A stretch of DNA of 64,000 nt. It comes from Cysteiniphilum litorale (lineage in GTDB: Bacteria; Pseudomonadota; Gammaproteobacteria; Francisellales; Francisellaceae). Made by a program: the position numbers and the translations under genes. The stretch lies in assembly GCF_003428165.1 (NCBI RefSeq), contig NZ_QLIQ01000012.1, positions 1-64,000 on the forward strand. The letters run 5' to 3'. Below are positions 28,421-40,434 of this stretch, in pieces (positions within the stretch are counted from its first letter, which is position 1; each line of letters opens with the position of its first letter). Below the pieces are notes generated by a model. That model was not told where the DNA came from. It made no database searches and worked only from the letters and a program-made list of their open reading frames with translations.

Positions 28421-30151
28421 TTATTGGATCAGTTGATGATTAATCTCAACTTTATATTGTTTCTTTAATGCAGCCAAATAGTCATTTAGCTCGATATTGC
28501 TATAGTTATTTTGTAGCACTTGCGTTGGCAACTCATCGGTGCCATCAATAACTTTTGCTACTTCATATACCCAATAAGACTCACCATTTTGTGCGAGTTT
28601 ATATGACTTCAAACCATCACTGAAAATGGCTGTTTTTAAGTCTTGATCAAGGGTGAAGTCACTGCGTGAAATAGTTTCAGTTTTTGCTTTTACCGTTTTA
28701 ACTTCTTTTTTATCTTGTAAAGCTTTAAGCGCATCTTGTGCTGCTTTTTGCGCTTGCGCTAATGACTCTGTCGCAATATACGCCGTTTTGACCTTATCTT
28801 TAACTTCAGCAAAGCTTAAGGTATGCTTCGGAATCATCTTATCAACTTTGTAGATAATGCCATCGGTTTGACCTTGGGCAATGAAGCCTTGCGTTTTATT
28901 GTGATCAAATACCGCTTCTTGTAATTTGGCATTGCCTTCAACATTTGCACTTGTCGTATTTTTATCAAATGCATTTGTCGTTGCAGGTGTTAATTTATTG
29001 GCTTTGACTACTTGGTCAAAGCTATTGCTATTAATACTTGTTAACACTTCATTAAACTTAGTCAATGCCGCACGATTTTTAAGAATCTTTTCAATCACAG
29101 GCTTTGCTTCTGACAGTGACATCTCAGCAGGTGCTATGATTTTTGTTAATTTAACAAATTCATTATCCGATGTTTCTTTAACAGGTGACTCAAGCGTTAA
29201 ATTAAACAACGCAAATTGCGCAAAGCCTGAAGCATCTGCTTGTGATAATGGCTTTATCTGTTCAATTTTAACTTCTTTTAGCTCATCAGCCGTTAATGCT
29301 TGATTGGCTTTAAGCTTCTCAGCAATTGCTTTGCTATCTTTAGCCTTTTTATCAATCGTGATTGTCTCACCAGATCTTAACTCAGGTGACATAAGTGCAT
29401 CTTTATTGGCTTGATAATAGCTATTGATTTCACTCTCAGATACTGGCTCTTTGCTCACAAAATCTTGTGATGATAGTTTGACATAAGATACAACGGCTTG
29501 CTCAATCTGCTCATATTGCACTTTGTGTTCATCATAATAAGCTTGAAGTTCTTTGTCTGTTGGTTTGATCTTACTGGCATAATCTTTCGCAGCAAAATCA
29601 TAATAGGTGACTTCACGCTTTTGCCCCATTAATGCACTTAGTGTTTTTTGCTCATCACTTAATACAAACTCACTTTGCAATAGTGGTGTCACAATACTTG
29701 AGGTCAGAAGGCTATTGGCGATCAGTGCTTTGATATTGCCGGCACCACCGTATAGCTTAGCCAGTTCATCAAAACGTTTCGCCGAGTATTGTCCATTTTC
29801 AACAAACGCTGGATTTTGGAAAATCGCAATGGATACCGCAGATTGTGTGATGGCAATATGCGATGCCGTGGCATCTTGTTGCAATAATGCTTGATCGACC
29901 AATTGATTTAATGTTTTCTCTTGCAATGCTTTTTGATCAAGTGAAGGTTGCGCTTGCATATTTTGAGATAAGGATTGCTGATAGCTATTTTGCGAGATTT
30001 GTACGTCTCCTACTTTTGCCACAGACTGTGGTGAAACACCACCTGAGACAAAAAAGTAACTGATACCTGTTAACACAAAAACCGCACTCACTGCGATGAT
30101 GATAATCCACGTAATCCAACCTTTAAATTTATCATTAATCGATTGCAACAT
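28421..30151 (-). CDS. ppiD: Periplasmic folding chaperone PpiD
   Basis: A 576-residue inner-membrane-anchored chaperone at the Sec exit. One membrane helix (about 12-34) follows [16 protein letters not shown], the typical PpiD start. A SurA-like N-domain ([21 protein letters not shown]) and a parvulin-like middle region follow. E. coli PpiD is 623 residues, so this is slightly shorter. It follows the hupB/tRNA-Val unit in the same order as in other gammaproteobacteria (lon-hupB-ppiD). Confidence 0.93.
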   Translation of the reverse strand: MLQSINDKFKGWITWIIIIAVSAVFVLTGISYFFVSGGVSPQSVAKVGDVQISQNSYQQSLSQNMQAQPSLDQKALQEKTLNQLVDQALLQQDATASHIAITQSAVSIAIFQNPAFVENGQYSAKRFDELAKLYGGAGNIKALIANSLLTSSIVTPLLQSEFVLSDEQKTLSALMGQKREVTYYDFAAKDYASKIKPTDKELQAYYDEHKVQYEQIEQAVVSYVKLSSQDFVSKEPVSESEINSYYQANKDALMSPELRSGETITIDKKAKDSKAIAEKLKANQALTADELKEVKIEQIKPLSQADASGFAQFALFNLTLESPVKETSDNEFVKLTKIIAPAEMSLSEAKPVIEKILKNRAALTKFNEVLTSINSNSFDQVVKANKLTPATTNAFDKNTTSANVEGNAKLQEAVFDHNKTQGFIAQGQTDGIIYKVDKMIPKHTLSFAEVKDKVKTAYIATESLAQAQKAAQDALKALQDKKEVKTVKAKTETISRSDFTLDQDLKTAIFSDGLKSYKLAQNGESYWVYEVAKVIDGTDELPTQVLQNNYSNIELNDYLAALKKQYKVEINHQLIQ

Positions 30152-30254
30152 ATGACACTACTACCTACTTCCATTGAGCTTAAAATTAAATTATCACATC
30201 TTAGCATGGGATATACCGCTCGTGAATCATTTTGCGGTGTTTAATAGCCAAAAC

Positions 30255-30282
30255 AAAAAAGGCATGCTAAAAGCATGCCTTT
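30255..30282 (-). terminator. Rho-independent terminator after tRNA-Val
   Basis: Arms ggcatgc (30261-30267) and gcatgcc (30273-30279), extended by AAA/TTT pairs, are followed on the minus strand by a T run (the A's at 30255-30260). It lies seven bases beyond the tRNA 3' end and would end the hupB-tRNA transcript before ppiD. Confidence 0.9.
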
Positions 30283-30289
30283 AAAGATG

Positions 30290-30365
30290 TGGTGGGTGCT
30301 GAGGGGTTCGAACCCCCGACCCTCGCCTTGTAAGGGCGATGCTCTCCCAGCTGAGCTAAGCACCC
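30290..30365 (-). tRNA. tRNA-Val (anticodon UAC)
   Basis: A 76-base tRNA with the acceptor stem GGGTGCT/AGCACCC and an encoded CCA end. The D arm is TAGCTCAGCTGGGAGAGCA, the anticodon loop CTTACAA carries TAC, and the T loop is GGTTCGAACC. All four arms pair. It sits between hupB and the terminator at 30255. Confidence 0.97.
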
Positions 30366-30382
30366 GCGAGCTGAACTATATA

Positions 30383-30655
30383 TTAGTTCACCGCATCTTT
30401 CAATAATTTTCCTGCTTTAAATGAAGGTGATTTAGAAGCTTTGATCTTCATTTTCTCACCTGTCTTAGGATTGCGCCCCTCACGCGCCGCTCTTTCACGA
30501 ACTTGGAATGAACCAAATCCAACAAGCGTCACTGTTTGACCTGCTTTTAATGCTTCAGTTACCGCTTCAGTTGTCGCGTCCAATGCGCGCTGAGCGACAT
30601 CCTTTGTTACGTCAGCTTTTTCTGCGATTGCTTTTACTAGTTCACTTTTATTCAC
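30383..30655 (-). CDS. hupB: DNA-binding protein HU-beta
   Basis: A histone-like nucleoid protein of 90 residues. The correct start is the GTG at 30655, giving [14 protein letters not shown]. It is preceded by GAGGAAA five bases upstream; an ATG at 30688 would add 11 non-homologous residues. The DNA-binding arm sequence [31 protein letters not shown] matches HU exactly in layout. It lies downstream of lon, a common order. Confidence 0.96.
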   Translation of the reverse strand: MNKSELVKAIAEKADVTKDVAQRALDATTEAVTEALKAGQTVTLVGFGSFQVRERAAREGRNPKTGEKMKIKASKSPSFKAGKLLKDAVN

Positions 30656-30691
30656 GATGCTTTCCTCTTTCGTTGTTGAATAACTCAATGT

Positions 30692-30714
30692 TTAAGCGGC
30701 TTGCCGCCGCTTAA
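30692..30714 (-). other. GC-rich hairpin in the lon-hupB gap
   Basis: Perfect 9 bp arms ttaagcggc (30692-30700) and gccgcttaa (30706-30714) enclose a five-base loop. No U tract follows, so it is not a typical terminator. It lies in the hupB leader and could stabilise the hupB message or mark an RNA processing site. Confidence 0.5.
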
Positions 30715-30821
30715 CTCGCCTAAGTTATAGCAAGCACAGTAACTCACGTCAACACGGTTTATTGCTAATTCATGATTTTTTAACGTTTTTTTGATGTTTT
30801 CCCATTTTTTTTAGCTTTTTT

Positions 30822-33173
30822 TTAGCTTTTCTTGGTTTTTTTTGACATCAGCGCATGCGCTAAAACTTCTTCAATTCGCTTCACTGCAATGATTTCCAAA
30901 CCATCTTTTACGTTTTGTGGAATCTCTTGCAGATCCTTTTTATTTTCAAATGGAATGAGAACTGTCTTGATACCGCCGCGAAGTGCTGCCAAGAGTTTTT
31001 CTTTCAAGCCACCGATAGGTAATACATCACCACGCAAGGTAATTTCACCCGTCATCGCCACATCTTTTTTAACAGCAATACCAGTTAAAGAAGATAAAAC
31101 CGCCGTACACATCGCAATACCTGCACTTGGTCCATCTTTGGGTGTTGCCCCTTCTGGTACATGGATATGAAAATCACGTTTCTCATAGAAATCATCATCC
31201 AAACCATAGTCTTTTGCCATCGTACGCACTACGGTTAGTGCTGCATGAATCGACTCTTGCATCACCTCACCGAGTTTACCCGTGGTCTTAAGCTTACCTT
31301 TACCTGCCGTTGTTACCGCTTCAATGGTTAATAGATCACCACCAACTTCAGTCCACGCAAGTCCCGTAACTTGTCCAATTTTATCCTCTTGTTGTGCTAA
31401 GCCAAAATCATAGCGTCTAACACCAAGATATTTATCTAAGTTTTTACTGTTAACCGAGACTTTCTTACCGTCTTTAGTCGATAAGATATGCTTAACCGCT
31501 TTGCGGCAAATCTTATTAAGCTCTTGCTGCAAGCGACGTACACCCGCTTCACGCGTGTAATAACGAATGATATCCTCGATCACTTTATCGGCAACGGCAA
31601 TTTCAGCTTCTTTTAAACCATTGTCTTTAATTGCTCGTGGCAATAAATAGTTCTTAGCAATATTCTTTTTTTCATCTTCGGTGTAACCCGATAGATAAAT
31701 AATTTCCATGCGATCTCTTAAAGCATCGGGAATATTTAAACTATTGGCTGTGGCGACAAACATCACATCAGATAGATCATAATCAACATCTAGATAATGA
31801 TCATTGAATGTATTGTTTTGCTCTGGATCCAATACCTCAAGCATCGCAGAGGATGGATCGCCGCGAAAATCAGCTGACATCTTATCGATTTCATCTAATA
31901 AAAATAATGGGTTATTCACCTGTACTTTATTGATTTTTTGCATAATTTGCCCAGGAAGCGCACCAATATACGTACGTCGATGACCGCGAATTTCCGCTTC
32001 ATCTTTAACACCCCCCAATGCCATACGCACATATTTACGCCCCGTGGCTTTAGCAATCGATTGCCCAAGGGATGTTTTACCAACACCAGGCGGTCCGACT
32101 AAGCACAAAATAGGACCTTTAAGCTTACGCATTCTTTGCTGCACTGCTAGATATTCTAAAATACGCTCTTTGACCTTTTCAAGGCCATAATGATCCGTAT
32201 TTAAGATATCTTCTGCTTGTGTTAAATCTTTTTTGACCTTGCTGCGCTTTGACCATGGCAGCGACGTTAAAGTCTCAATATAATTACGTGATACGGAGGA
32301 CTCAGCCGAAGATGGCGGCATGGTTTTAAGCTTCTTAAGCTCCGACAAGGCTTTTTCAGTCGCCTCTTTTGACATCTTAGCCGTATCAATTTTTCCTTTT
32401 AATTGCTCAAATTCTTCCGCCTCATCAGCATCACCCATCTCTTTATAGATCGCCTTGATCTGTTCATTAAGATAGTATTCACGTTGATTACGCTCCACTT
32501 GCGACTTCACACGATCCTTGATGTTACGCTCAAGCTCCAATACATCGGTTTCTGCCATTAATAGCTTTAATAAAAGTGACGCGCGTTGCTGCAAGCCTTC
32601 AGCTTCAAGCACTTCTTGTTTTTTTGAAACTGTCGCATGCGCTTGCGCCACCACAGTGTCAATAATCCGCGTTAAATTAGTATCTGACAAAATTGACGAT
32701 AGAATTTCTTTGGGAATTTGCCCATTCATATCTGCCAAGGTTTTGAAGCTCGACAAAATCGCACGGATAAATCCACTTTCATCAACATCATTTAAGTCAT
32801 TTTTTGTCTCAATCAACTGAATTTGAGCAGCGATAAACGGTGTGTCTTCAAAATACTTAAGCACCTTAGCGCGACGAATACCCTCAACAAGCACCTTACA
32901 CGTGCCATCTGGTAGCTTCATTAACTGCAGAATCTTGGCATAAGTTCCCGTGGTATGTAAATCCTTCACTTTTGGATTATCAATATCATCTGATTTTTGT
33001 GTCATCAGTAAGACTTTTTGTCTTGTTGCATGCGCTTCACTAATCGCAGCAATCGATTTTTCTCTACCGACAAAAAGTGGCACAGCCATATAAGGGTAAA
33101 CGACGATATCCCTTAATGGCACAACCGGAACTAACTCTTCAACACTTTGTTTATCATTAGAATATAATTGCAT
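30822..33173 (-). CDS. lon: ATP-dependent protease Lon
   Basis: A cytoplasmic AAA+ protease, 783 residues. An N-terminal substrate domain ([21 protein letters not shown]) is followed by the AAA+ core with GPPGVGKTS (about 355-363) and FLLDEIDKM. The protease domain holds the catalytic serine in [11 protein letters not shown] and the lysine in [14 protein letters not shown]. It starts 11 bases after clpX and is probably co-transcribed with it. Confidence 0.98.
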   Translation of the reverse strand: MQLYSNDKQSVEELVPVVPLRDIVVYPYMAVPLFVGREKSIAAISEAHATRQKVLLMTQKSDDIDNPKVKDLHTTGTYAKILQLMKLPDGTCKVLVEGIRRAKVLKYFEDTPFIAAQIQLIETKNDLNDVDESGFIRAILSSFKTLADMNGQIPKEILSSILSDTNLTRIIDTVVAQAHATVSKKQEVLEAEGLQQRASLLLKLLMAETDVLELERNIKDRVKSQVERNQREYYLNEQIKAIYKEMGDADEAEEFEQLKGKIDTAKMSKEATEKALSELKKLKTMPPSSAESSVSRNYIETLTSLPWSKRSKVKKDLTQAEDILNTDHYGLEKVKERILEYLAVQQRMRKLKGPILCLVGPPGVGKTSLGQSIAKATGRKYVRMALGGVKDEAEIRGHRRTYIGALPGQIMQKINKVQVNNPLFLLDEIDKMSADFRGDPSSAMLEVLDPEQNNTFNDHYLDVDYDLSDVMFVATANSLNIPDALRDRMEIIYLSGYTEDEKKNIAKNYLLPRAIKDNGLKEAEIAVADKVIEDIIRYYTREAGVRRLQQELNKICRKAVKHILSTKDGKKVSVNSKNLDKYLGVRRYDFGLAQQEDKIGQVTGLAWTEVGGDLLTIEAVTTAGKGKLKTTGKLGEVMQESIHAALTVVRTMAKDYGLDDDFYEKRDFHIHVPEGATPKDGPSAGIAMCTAVLSSLTGIAVKKDVAMTGEITLRGDVLPIGGLKEKLLAALRGGIKTVLIPFENKKDLQEIPQNVKDGLEIIAVKRIEEVLAHALMSKKTKKS

Positions 33174-33184
33174 GCATATTAACC

Positions 33185-34495
33185 TTATTGAGCTGAAGCT
33201 AATCTAAATTGCGCCTGATCTTTTAATACAATCAATGGCTCTTCTTTACCATTAATTGCAGCCTCATCAATCACGACCTTCTCAACATTCTCAATTGATG
33301 GTGCTTCAAACATAATATTAAGTAGCGCATTTTCTAAAATTGATCTCAGTCCGCGCGCACCTGTTTTGCGCTTAACGGCTCTATGAGCTGCTGCTTTAAT
33401 CGCTTCAGGCGTGAACTCAACATTCACTTCTTCAATTTCAAATAGCTTCGTATACTGCTTGATCAAAGCATTTTTCGGCTCAGTTAAGATCTTAACCAAC
33501 GCTTCTTCATCCAACTCTTCCAAGATAGCCATTACTGGTAAACGACCAATCAACTCAGGAATCAAACCAAATTTAACCAAATCTTCTGGTTCAACTTGCT
33601 TAAGTAAACGGTTATGTGACGCTTGATCATTTTTACCGAAAACATCAGCACCAAAACCAATGCCTGACTTCTCAGTTCGTTGTTGAATAACTGATTCAAT
33701 ACCAGCAAATGCACCACCACAGATAAATAAAATATTCGTTGTATCAACCTGCTCTAAATCTTGATTAGGATGCTTTCTACCACCTTTTGGCGGAACAGAG
33801 GCAACGGTACCCTCAATTAACTTCAATAAAGCCTGCTGAACGCCTTCACCTGAGACATCACGTGTAATTGATGGATTTTCAGATTTGCGCGCAATTTTAT
33901 CGATCTCATCGATATAAATAATGCCACGCTCCGCTTTTTTGACATCAAAATCAGCATTTTGCAAAAGCTTTTGAATCACATTTTCAACATCTTCACCGAC
34001 GTAACCTGCTTCGGTTAAGGTCGTGGCATCAGCAATAGCAAAAGGGACATTAAGCATTTTTGCCAAGGTTTGTGCAAGCAAGGTTTTACCCGACCCTGTT
34101 GGTCCTAATAACAAAATATTGCTCTTTGATAACATCACATCATCATCTTGCTTTTGTTTGTTATAAATTCTTTTGTAATGGTTATATACCGCTACTGATA
34201 ACACTTTCTTTGGCGCATCTTGACCGATGATATATTCATCAAGGTGTTTTTTAATATCAACAGGTTTAGGTAAACTTTGTTTGCCTTCAGCTGTTGATAA
34301 ATCTGGTTCTTGTGTTGAAGCTTGTGAACCACCTGTTTTAATGATACCTTCACACAAGGTCACACACTCATTACAAATATAAACTGAAGGTCCTGCGATT
34401 AACTTACGCACTTCTTGTTGTGACTTTCCACAGAATGAACAATACAGCGTGCGACCACTGCCACTATCACCATCGCCACGTCTTTTTCTTGGCAT
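33185..34495 (-). CDS. clpX: ClpX, ATPase subunit of ClpXP
   Basis: Unfolds tagged substrates and feeds them to ClpP. The zinc-binding domain (CSFCGKSQ ... CNECV) is at the N-terminus, Walker A is GPTGSGKT and Walker B is [10 protein letters not shown]. The pore loop GYVGEDVE and sensor [10 protein letters not shown] follow. I set the start at 34495 (MPRKRRGD) because GAGGAAAA directly precedes it; an ATG eight codons upstream lacks support. The product is 436 residues. Confidence 0.97.
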   Translation of the reverse strand: MPRKRRGDGDSGSGRTLYCSFCGKSQQEVRKLIAGPSVYICNECVTLCEGIIKTGGSQASTQEPDLSTAEGKQSLPKPVDIKKHLDEYIIGQDAPKKVLSVAVYNHYKRIYNKQKQDDDVMLSKSNILLLGPTGSGKTLLAQTLAKMLNVPFAIADATTLTEAGYVGEDVENVIQKLLQNADFDVKKAERGIIYIDEIDKIARKSENPSITRDVSGEGVQQALLKLIEGTVASVPPKGGRKHPNQDLEQVDTTNILFICGGAFAGIESVIQQRTEKSGIGFGADVFGKNDQASHNRLLKQVEPEDLVKFGLIPELIGRLPVMAILEELDEEALVKILTEPKNALIKQYTKLFEIEEVNVEFTPEAIKAAAHRAVKRKTGARGLRSILENALLNIMFEAPSIENVEKVVIDEAAINGKEEPLIVLKDQAQFRLASAQ

Positions 34496-34576
34496 ATTTT
34501 CCTCTCTAAAAACAATCAAAATTATAAACGCCCATCGAGTTGCGGGCGATTATGCAGAAATTCAAGCTTTTATTTT

Positions 34577-35188
34577 TTATTTAGCACTTGGAATATGCGC
34601 TCTTGACTCAATCACCTGGTCGATTAAGCCATATTCTTTTGCTTCTTCCGCCATCATGAAATTATCACGATCCGTATCTTTCACCGTCTGCTCATAAGAC
34701 TGACCGGTATGACGCGCTAGCACATGATTCAAGCGCTCTTTGATTCTTAGCATATTGCGTGCATGGATCTCAACATCAGATGCCTGACCTCTAAAACCAC
34801 CTAACGGCTGATGAATCATAATTTGTGAGTGTGGCAGGCTATAGCGCTTGCCTTTTTCACCTGCTGCTAATAAAACAGCACCCATACTTGCTGCCAAACC
34901 AATACAAATCGTACTTACATTAGGCTTGATAAACTGCATCGTATCATAAACACCCATCCCTGCAGTGACTGAGCCACCTGGTGAGTTGATATAGAAATAA
35001 ATATCTTTATCAGGATTTTCAGATTCTAAGAATAATAATTGAGCAATAACTAAATTAGCCGATGTATCATTGACTTCGCCATTTAAAAACACGATGCGTT
35101 CCTTTAATAAACGCGAATAAATATCATAAGAGCGCTCACCACGCGATGTTTGTTCAACAACCATAGGAACTAAATTATTTGTAATCAT
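34577..35188 (-). CDS. clpP: ClpP protease subunit
   Basis: A serine protease forming a tetradecamer with ClpX. At 203 residues it is standard. The catalytic serine is S101 in [14 protein letters not shown] and the histidine is H126 in MIHQPLGG; the aspartate is in KDTDRDNFM. Order tig-clpP-clpX-lon is as in many gammaproteobacteria. Confidence 0.98.
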   Translation of the reverse strand: MITNNLVPMVVEQTSRGERSYDIYSRLLKERIVFLNGEVNDTSANLVIAQLLFLESENPDKDIYFYINSPGGSVTAGMGVYDTMQFIKPNVSTICIGLAASMGAVLLAAGEKGKRYSLPHSQIMIHQPLGGFRGQASDVEIHARNMLRIKERLNHVLARHTGQSYEQTVKDTDRDNFMMAEEAKEYGLIDQVIESRAHIPSAK

Positions 35189-35241
35189 ATTTTCACCTTA
35201 TATCCATATTGCAAGTGCGTTTACACTGACAAGTTAATAAC

Positions 35242-35262
35242 AAAAAAGCCACAAACGTGGCT
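35242..35262 (-). terminator. Rho-independent terminator after tig
   Basis: Arms agccac (35247-35252) and gtggct (35257-35262) with a four-base loop are followed on the minus strand by six T's. It sits between tig and clpP and would separate the two messages, at least in part. Confidence 0.8.
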
Positions 35263-35334
35263 CTTAGTTTAAGTTGATTATTTCATTTTCTCCAGTGCTT
35301 TACTGGCACAAATTGCGTTGTTTTAATTCATTGA

Positions 35335-36651
35335 TTAAAACATGCCACCTTGTGGTAAAACTTTCTTGATTAAATCAAAGAAGTCTTCTGTTTTTTCAGT
35401 GGCTTGACCTTGCTCAACCACCCAATCAACTAGCTTATTTTCAACAACAACGTTTTTGATGTTCTCTAATTCTTTCTTATTATTTTTAACATGATCACGT
35501 ACTTCTTGCGCATCTTCATAGACAGATGCCATCTCTTCGATTACAGCATCAATTCCTTCTTGATCAGCTTCAAGTTTTTGATCACGTACAATCGCTTGCA
35601 AAATCAAACCTAGCTTGACTGATTTCTCAGCTTTAGCTTTAAACAACTCATCTGGTAAGTCTTCAGCTTTCATTTTTGACTTAGCACCACCCATACGCTC
35701 AATAAGATCATGCTTAGAGCGATCGATCTCACGCTGAACTAGTGATTTAGGCACATCAAAGTCAATAATATCAACCAACTGATCAAACACTTGTGTTTTT
35801 ACCGTTTTATTAATCGCGTTTTTTAGCTCACGCGCCATGTTTTGCTTGATCTCAGCATAAAACTCATCAACACCACCTTTGATACCAAACTGCTCAACGA
35901 ACTTGTCATCAATCTCTGGCAATTCCGCTTCTTTGATGTTTTTAACGACGATATCAAACTGTGCTGCTTTACCTTTTAGCTCATCATTTTGATAATCTTC
36001 AGGGAAAGTCACATCAATGGTTTTTTCTTCATCTTTTTTCATGCCGATAATACCATCTTCAAATCCTGGTATCATTTGACCTGAACCAATCGTCACTTCA
36101 GAGGCGTTGGCTGAACCACCTTCAAACACTTCACCATCAACACGACCAACGAAGTCAATTGTGACACGGTCATCAGCTTTTACTTCACGCTCAACATCTT
36201 TCCACGTTGCAAGCTGCTTGCGAAGATTGCTGATCATTTTTTCCGTTTGCGCATCGCCTAGCTCAACCACTGGCTTTTCAACAGCAACTTTATCTAAATC
36301 TTTAACAACCACCTCAGGGAAAAGCTCAACATTAACATTAAACTTAAGCGCTTCGCCTTCTTTGTTATTTAAAATTTCAATCTCAACACCAGCTGCATTT
36401 AGCTTTTGCTCTTGTATTGCTTTGCTATATTTACTTGGTAAAACATCACCTAATACTTCAAAACGTACTTGCTCACCATATTTTTTCTTGATCATACCAG
36501 CAGGTACTTTACCCGGTCTAAAACCATCTACTTTTGCAGTTTTAGCGATACGCTGAATACGCTTTGATACCTCTGTATCAATTTCAGCTGCTGGCAGCTC
36601 AATATTTAAAACGCAATGAATGCCTTCTTTTTTTTCAACAGATACTTGCAT
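35335..36651 (-). CDS. tig: Trigger factor
   Basis: A ribosome-associated chaperone with peptidyl-prolyl isomerase activity, 438 residues. The ribosome-binding signature GFRPGKVP is near residues 44-51. The FKBP-like domain is DDRVTIDFVGRVDGEVFEGG, and the long helical C-terminal arms follow. It is the first gene of the tig-clpP-clpX-lon block. Confidence 0.97.
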   Translation of the reverse strand: MQVSVEKKEGIHCVLNIELPAAEIDTEVSKRIQRIAKTAKVDGFRPGKVPAGMIKKKYGEQVRFEVLGDVLPSKYSKAIQEQKLNAAGVEIEILNNKEGEALKFNVNVELFPEVVVKDLDKVAVEKPVVELGDAQTEKMISNLRKQLATWKDVEREVKADDRVTIDFVGRVDGEVFEGGSANASEVTIGSGQMIPGFEDGIIGMKKDEEKTIDVTFPEDYQNDELKGKAAQFDIVVKNIKEAELPEIDDKFVEQFGIKGGVDEFYAEIKQNMARELKNAINKTVKTQVFDQLVDIIDFDVPKSLVQREIDRSKHDLIERMGGAKSKMKAEDLPDELFKAKAEKSVKLGLILQAIVRDQKLEADQEGIDAVIEEMASVYEDAQEVRDHVKNNKKELENIKNVVVENKLVDWVVEQGQATEKTEDFFDLIKKVLPQGGMF

Positions 36652-36882
36652 TACTAATCCTTATTTGTACTCTTTAATATTTTCAAGGTTTAAAATTCAG
36701 GGTCAGAGTTTATATTTTGCCCGCTCAATTGTCTAGCGCTTTAATGCTCGAATTTAAAGCGCCCGCTTATTTTGTCATTAGAAGCGCTCGACTTTAGCTT
36801 AAGAATAGCTACAATAATTTGCATTAAATGCTTGTCATCAAAACAAAATAAGACAAGTACCCACCACAACAAAACAGATATC

Positions 36883-38106
36883 ATGACACATAAAACTTAC
36901 CAATGGTCTTACTCACCAGTTATTACGGTCTTTTTACTAGCACCCGTTGTATTTAGTTTTGCATTGGCATTAGATACCTATATGCCAGTCATTCCTGAAA
37001 TGAAAGCCATTTTAAACACCTCTCAGGAAATGGTGCAATTAACCTTATCATTATTCTTTCTTGTTACTGGATTTGGTCAATTGATCTTAGGACCACTCTC
37101 AGACCAATTTGGGCGCTATAAAATACTCTTTATATCAGTGAGCTTATTTTTTATCGGCTCATTATTATGCGCACTATCAAACCATATTGGCTGGCTTATT
37201 GCTTTTCGTATTCTTCAGGGCTTTGGCGCTTGTGGCATGTCCGTGAGCGCGTTTGCGATTGTTCGCGATGCTTTCTCCGGCAAGAAAAGTGCGATGATTT
37301 ATAGCTTTCTAAATGCCATGATTTCTATCTCGCCTATTTTGGGCCCCATTATCGGTGTGTTATTAACCGCTTATTTTCCATGGCACGCCGTGTTTTATTT
37401 TCTAGCGGGACTTGGTGCATTCACACTGACATTAACCATCTTGTTTGTCAAAGAAAGCTCACATCCTAATAATCGCAAACCTTTTAATTTAAGTCTATTT
37501 AGTCGTTATTTTAGCATTTGCAAGAGTCTCACCTTCTGGGCATATACCTTGCCTGCGATCGCGGGTGTTTCTGCTTTTTTCACACTTTTTTCAATGACAC
37601 CCTACATCATTCAGACGCTTGGTGAGCCACGATCACAAATTGGCGTTTTCTTTGGCATGGCAGGTGGTGCTTTTTTAGTTGGCTCAATCATCTCTGGCGC
37701 AATTGTGCATAAACTAGGGGTTTTAAAGACATCTATTCTTGGATCCATATTGATATTATCTTCAGGCATTTTACTTATTGTGATTTATCAACTCTTTGGT
37801 TTAAGTCTTTGGGGATTCTTTGGTCCAAGCATGCTTGCAACTTTTGGCTGCGCATTAACCGCAGGCTCAGGTGCCAGTGGCGCGCTTGAGCCTTTTGGCG
37901 CCTACCCAGGAGCAGCATCAGCAATGTTTGGCGCACTTGAATTAGGTGGTAGTTCAGTTGTTGGCTCAGTGGCGACACTCTTTGCGATAAATACCTCTTA
38001 CCCGCTGGCACTAACAATGCTCGCAACGTCAATCACTAGCTTAATCTTATTATCAGCTTTAACCCTTTCTTTAAATAGAAAAAATAAAAACACAGCAAAG
38101 ACATAA
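36883..38106 (+). CDS. MFS drug efflux transporter, Bcr/CflA family
   Basis: A twelve-helix major facilitator, 407 residues from the ATG at 36883. ALDTYMPVIPEM, the loop GPLSDQFGRYKIL (MFS motif A), GFGACGMSVSAFAIVRDAF and ISPILGPIIG are typical of Bcr/CflA multidrug pumps. An in-frame ATG at 36772 would add 37 residues of poor, hydrophilic sequence; I prefer the later start although its ribosome site is weak. It runs directly into dinB with a three-base gap. Substrate unknown. Confidence 0.85.
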   Translation: MTHKTYQWSYSPVITVFLLAPVVFSFALALDTYMPVIPEMKAILNTSQEMVQLTLSLFFLVTGFGQLILGPLSDQFGRYKILFISVSLFFIGSLLCALSNHIGWLIAFRILQGFGACGMSVSAFAIVRDAFSGKKSAMIYSFLNAMISISPILGPIIGVLLTAYFPWHAVFYFLAGLGAFTLTLTILFVKESSHPNNRKPFNLSLFSRYFSICKSLTFWAYTLPAIAGVSAFFTLFSMTPYIIQTLGEPRSQIGVFFGMAGGAFLVGSIISGAIVHKLGVLKTSILGSILILSSGILLIVIYQLFGLSLWGFFGPSMLATFGCALTAGSGASGALEPFGAYPGAASAMFGALELGGSSVVGSVATLFAINTSYPLALTMLATSITSLILLSALTLSLNRKNKNTAKT

Positions 38107-38109
38107 AAC

Positions 38110-39168
38110 ATGAGTGACTTTGCCGCGCGTAAAATCATTCATATCGATATGGATTATTTTTTTGCACAAGTTGAGGAAAAAGACAATCCCTCCCTTCGTG
38201 ATAAGCCTTTTGCTGTTGGAGGAAACAATATCAAGCGTGGTGTGCTGTGCACTTGCAATTATATTGCCCGAAGCTATGGTGTGCACTCTGCGATGCCTAC
38301 ACGTATTGCATTGCAAAAATGCCCCGAGTTAATTTTGCTGCCCACTGATTTTGATAAATATAAGCGTGTTTCAAATATTATTCACGATATTTTTAAAAGC
38401 ATCAGTCCACTCGTTGAACCCTTATCATTGGATGAAGCCTACATTGATGTAACCAATATCAAAAGCCACGCCAATAGTGCGACATTAATGGCACAAGCTA
38501 TTAAAGAAGAGATTCTGAAACAAACAGGGCTTACCGCCTCAGCCGGTGTCGCGCCAAACAAACTCTTAGCCAAAATCGCAAGTGACATCAACAAGCCCAA
38601 TGGCTTATACGTTATTCGCCCCCAGGATGTAGATAAATTTACTCAAGATCTACCCGTTGGTATGCTTTTTGGTGTTGGCAGTGTGACGGAAAATAAAATG
38701 CAAAAAATGGGACTTAATACCTGCGCTGATTTACAAAAGCTTGATATCAAAGCACTTGAGCATCATTTCGGTAGGCTTGGCACGAATCTATATGACTATT
38801 GTCGCGGCATTGATCGACGTTTGGTAAACCCAAAACGCATCCGCAAGTCATTAGGCGTTGAGCACACCTATCAACACGATCTAACCACAAAAGATGACTG
38901 TCTAAAGGCATTAACACAATTGCATCAAGAGCTTTTAGCAAGACTCAAGCCTGAGCATACGCTATGTATTGAGGGTATTTTTATTAAAATTACTGATAAC
39001 ACATTTCATAAAACAAGCATTGAACGCCACACAGAAAGCAGTGAACTTAACCTCTATTTACTTCTTTTTGACAATCTATATCACAAGCAAAGCAACCCTA
39101 TTCGTTTACTTGGTTTAGGTGTCAAACTCAGTGAACAACCTGTTAAACAAATTCCCTTGGCTTTGTGA
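38110..39168 (+). CDS. dinB: DNA polymerase IV
   Basis: A Y-family translesion polymerase of 352 residues. [15 protein letters not shown] supplies the first metal aspartate and the steric-gate region. [10 protein letters not shown] supplies the catalytic D-E pair, and [23 protein letters not shown] is the conserved thumb-palm block. The C-terminus is short, and no obvious clamp-binding pentapeptide stands out at the end (VKQIPLAL). It is coupled to the upstream efflux gene. Confidence 0.95.
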   Translation: MSDFAARKIIHIDMDYFFAQVEEKDNPSLRDKPFAVGGNNIKRGVLCTCNYIARSYGVHSAMPTRIALQKCPELILLPTDFDKYKRVSNIIHDIFKSISPLVEPLSLDEAYIDVTNIKSHANSATLMAQAIKEEILKQTGLTASAGVAPNKLLAKIASDINKPNGLYVIRPQDVDKFTQDLPVGMLFGVGSVTENKMQKMGLNTCADLQKLDIKALEHHFGRLGTNLYDYCRGIDRRLVNPKRIRKSLGVEHTYQHDLTTKDDCLKALTQLHQELLARLKPEHTLCIEGIFIKITDNTFHKTSIERHTESSELNLYLLLFDNLYHKQSNPIRLLGLGVKLSEQPVKQIPLAL

Positions 39169-39240
39169 TAAGCTCTTGACTCGCTAAGAGCTGCTGAATA
39201 TCATCAACAACACTTTAAGATCTCAACTCATGGAAATATC

Positions 39241-40434
39241 ATGATTGTAAAACCTGAAATTATGCGTGGCGGATTAGTTAAGAACCCTCACCCAATAGGC
39301 TGTAAAGCGGTTGTTGAAAAACAAATTAATTATATGAAAAGCTTACCAAAGTTCTCTAATAAAAAGCGTGCACTAATTATTGGCGGCTCATCCGGCTATG
39401 GTCTTGCTTCACGCATTGCCCTTGCTTATGGTGCTGATGCTGATACGATTAGCGTATCATTTGAACCCGGCGTTAACGACAAACGCTTAGGCAGTGCTGG
39501 CTGGTGGAATAATATCTGGTTTAAAGAGCAAGCTGAAAAGGACGGACTCATTGCTAAAAACATTATTGGCGATGCTTTTTCTGATGAGGTGAGACAACAA
39601 ACCATCGATATGATCAAAAAAGAATTTGACGGCAAGATTGATATATTAATCTACAGCCTTGCCTCACCAAGACGCACAGATCCAAAAACTGGTATTACAC
39701 ATAGCTCCGTATTGAAAAGTACTGTTGGTGAAATTGCCGCCCCTACCCTTGATCTGAATAAACAGATCATTGTTGATGGCAAGATGATGGCAGCAACAAA
39801 GCATGATATTGATGAAACAATTAAAGTCATGGGTGGTGAAGATTGGCAGCTTTGGATTGAGTCACTTAAAGAGGCAGGCGTTTTAGCCGATGGCTTTAAA
39901 ACCACCGCTTATTCCTATGATGGTGCTGATGGCACTGATGCTATTTACAAAAAAGGCACGATTGGTGCTGCTAAGCGTCATTTAGAAAAGACTGCGTTAA
40001 CGCTTAACAATGAATTACATGATTTGCAGGGTGAAGCATTTGTTACCGTTGCCAAAGCGTTAGTTACTAAGGCTAGCGCCTTTATCCCGCTATTCCCACT
40101 CTATGGTTGTGCACTTTTCAAGGTCATGAAAGAACTTGGCACACATGAGAACACTATCGAGCAAATCGATCGTTTTATGCGTGATATGCTGTATGGCAAT
40201 AAGCGTATTACCGATGAGGTTGGGCGTGTGCGTCCTGATAACCTTGAAATGGATGACAACACGCAAATCTTGACTAATGCGATCATGTCAAAAATGACCT
40301 CTGAGAACTTTAAAGAGATCAGTGATTTTGCTGGTTTTTATCAAGATTTTTTAGAGCTCAATGGCTTTAATGTTGCGGGTGTCAATTATGATGCATCTAT
40401 CGATATTGATACATTAAAATCAAAGCAACCTTAG
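39241..40434 (+). CDS. fabV: Trans-2-enoyl-ACP/CoA reductase FabV
   Basis: An NADH-dependent enoyl reductase of 397 residues catalysing the last step of fatty acid elongation. GGSSGYGLASRIALAYGAD is the nucleotide-binding loop. The active-site pattern Tyr-x8-Lys appears as Y-KKGTIGAA-K near residue 240, as expected for FabV and distinct from FabI. The C-terminal FAGFYQDFLELNGFNV block is also characteristic. FabV enzymes are naturally insensitive to triclosan. Its stop overlaps the end of a convergent response-regulator gene by four bases. Confidence 0.95.
   Translation: MIVKPEIMRGGLVKNPHPIGCKAVVEKQINYMKSLPKFSNKKRALIIGGSSGYGLASRIALAYGADADTISVSFEPGVNDKRLGSAGWWNNIWFKEQAEKDGLIAKNIIGDAFSDEVRQQTIDMIKKEFDGKIDILIYSLASPRRTDPKTGITHSSVLKSTVGEIAAPTLDLNKQIIVDGKMMAATKHDIDETIKVMGGEDWQLWIESLKEAGVLADGFKTTAYSYDGADGTDAIYKKGTIGAAKRHLEKTALTLNNELHDLQGEAFVTVAKALVTKASAFIPLFPLYGCALFKVMKELGTHENTIEQIDRFMRDMLYGNKRITDEVGRVRPDNLEMDDNTQILTNAIMSKMTSENFKEISDFAGFYQDFLELNGFNVAGVNYDASIDIDTLKSKQP

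Noticed and set aside
36772..36882. N-terminal extension of the Bcr/CflA transporter
   Set aside because: Family members start near the first membrane helix; the extra 37 residues are unlike any transporter sequence.
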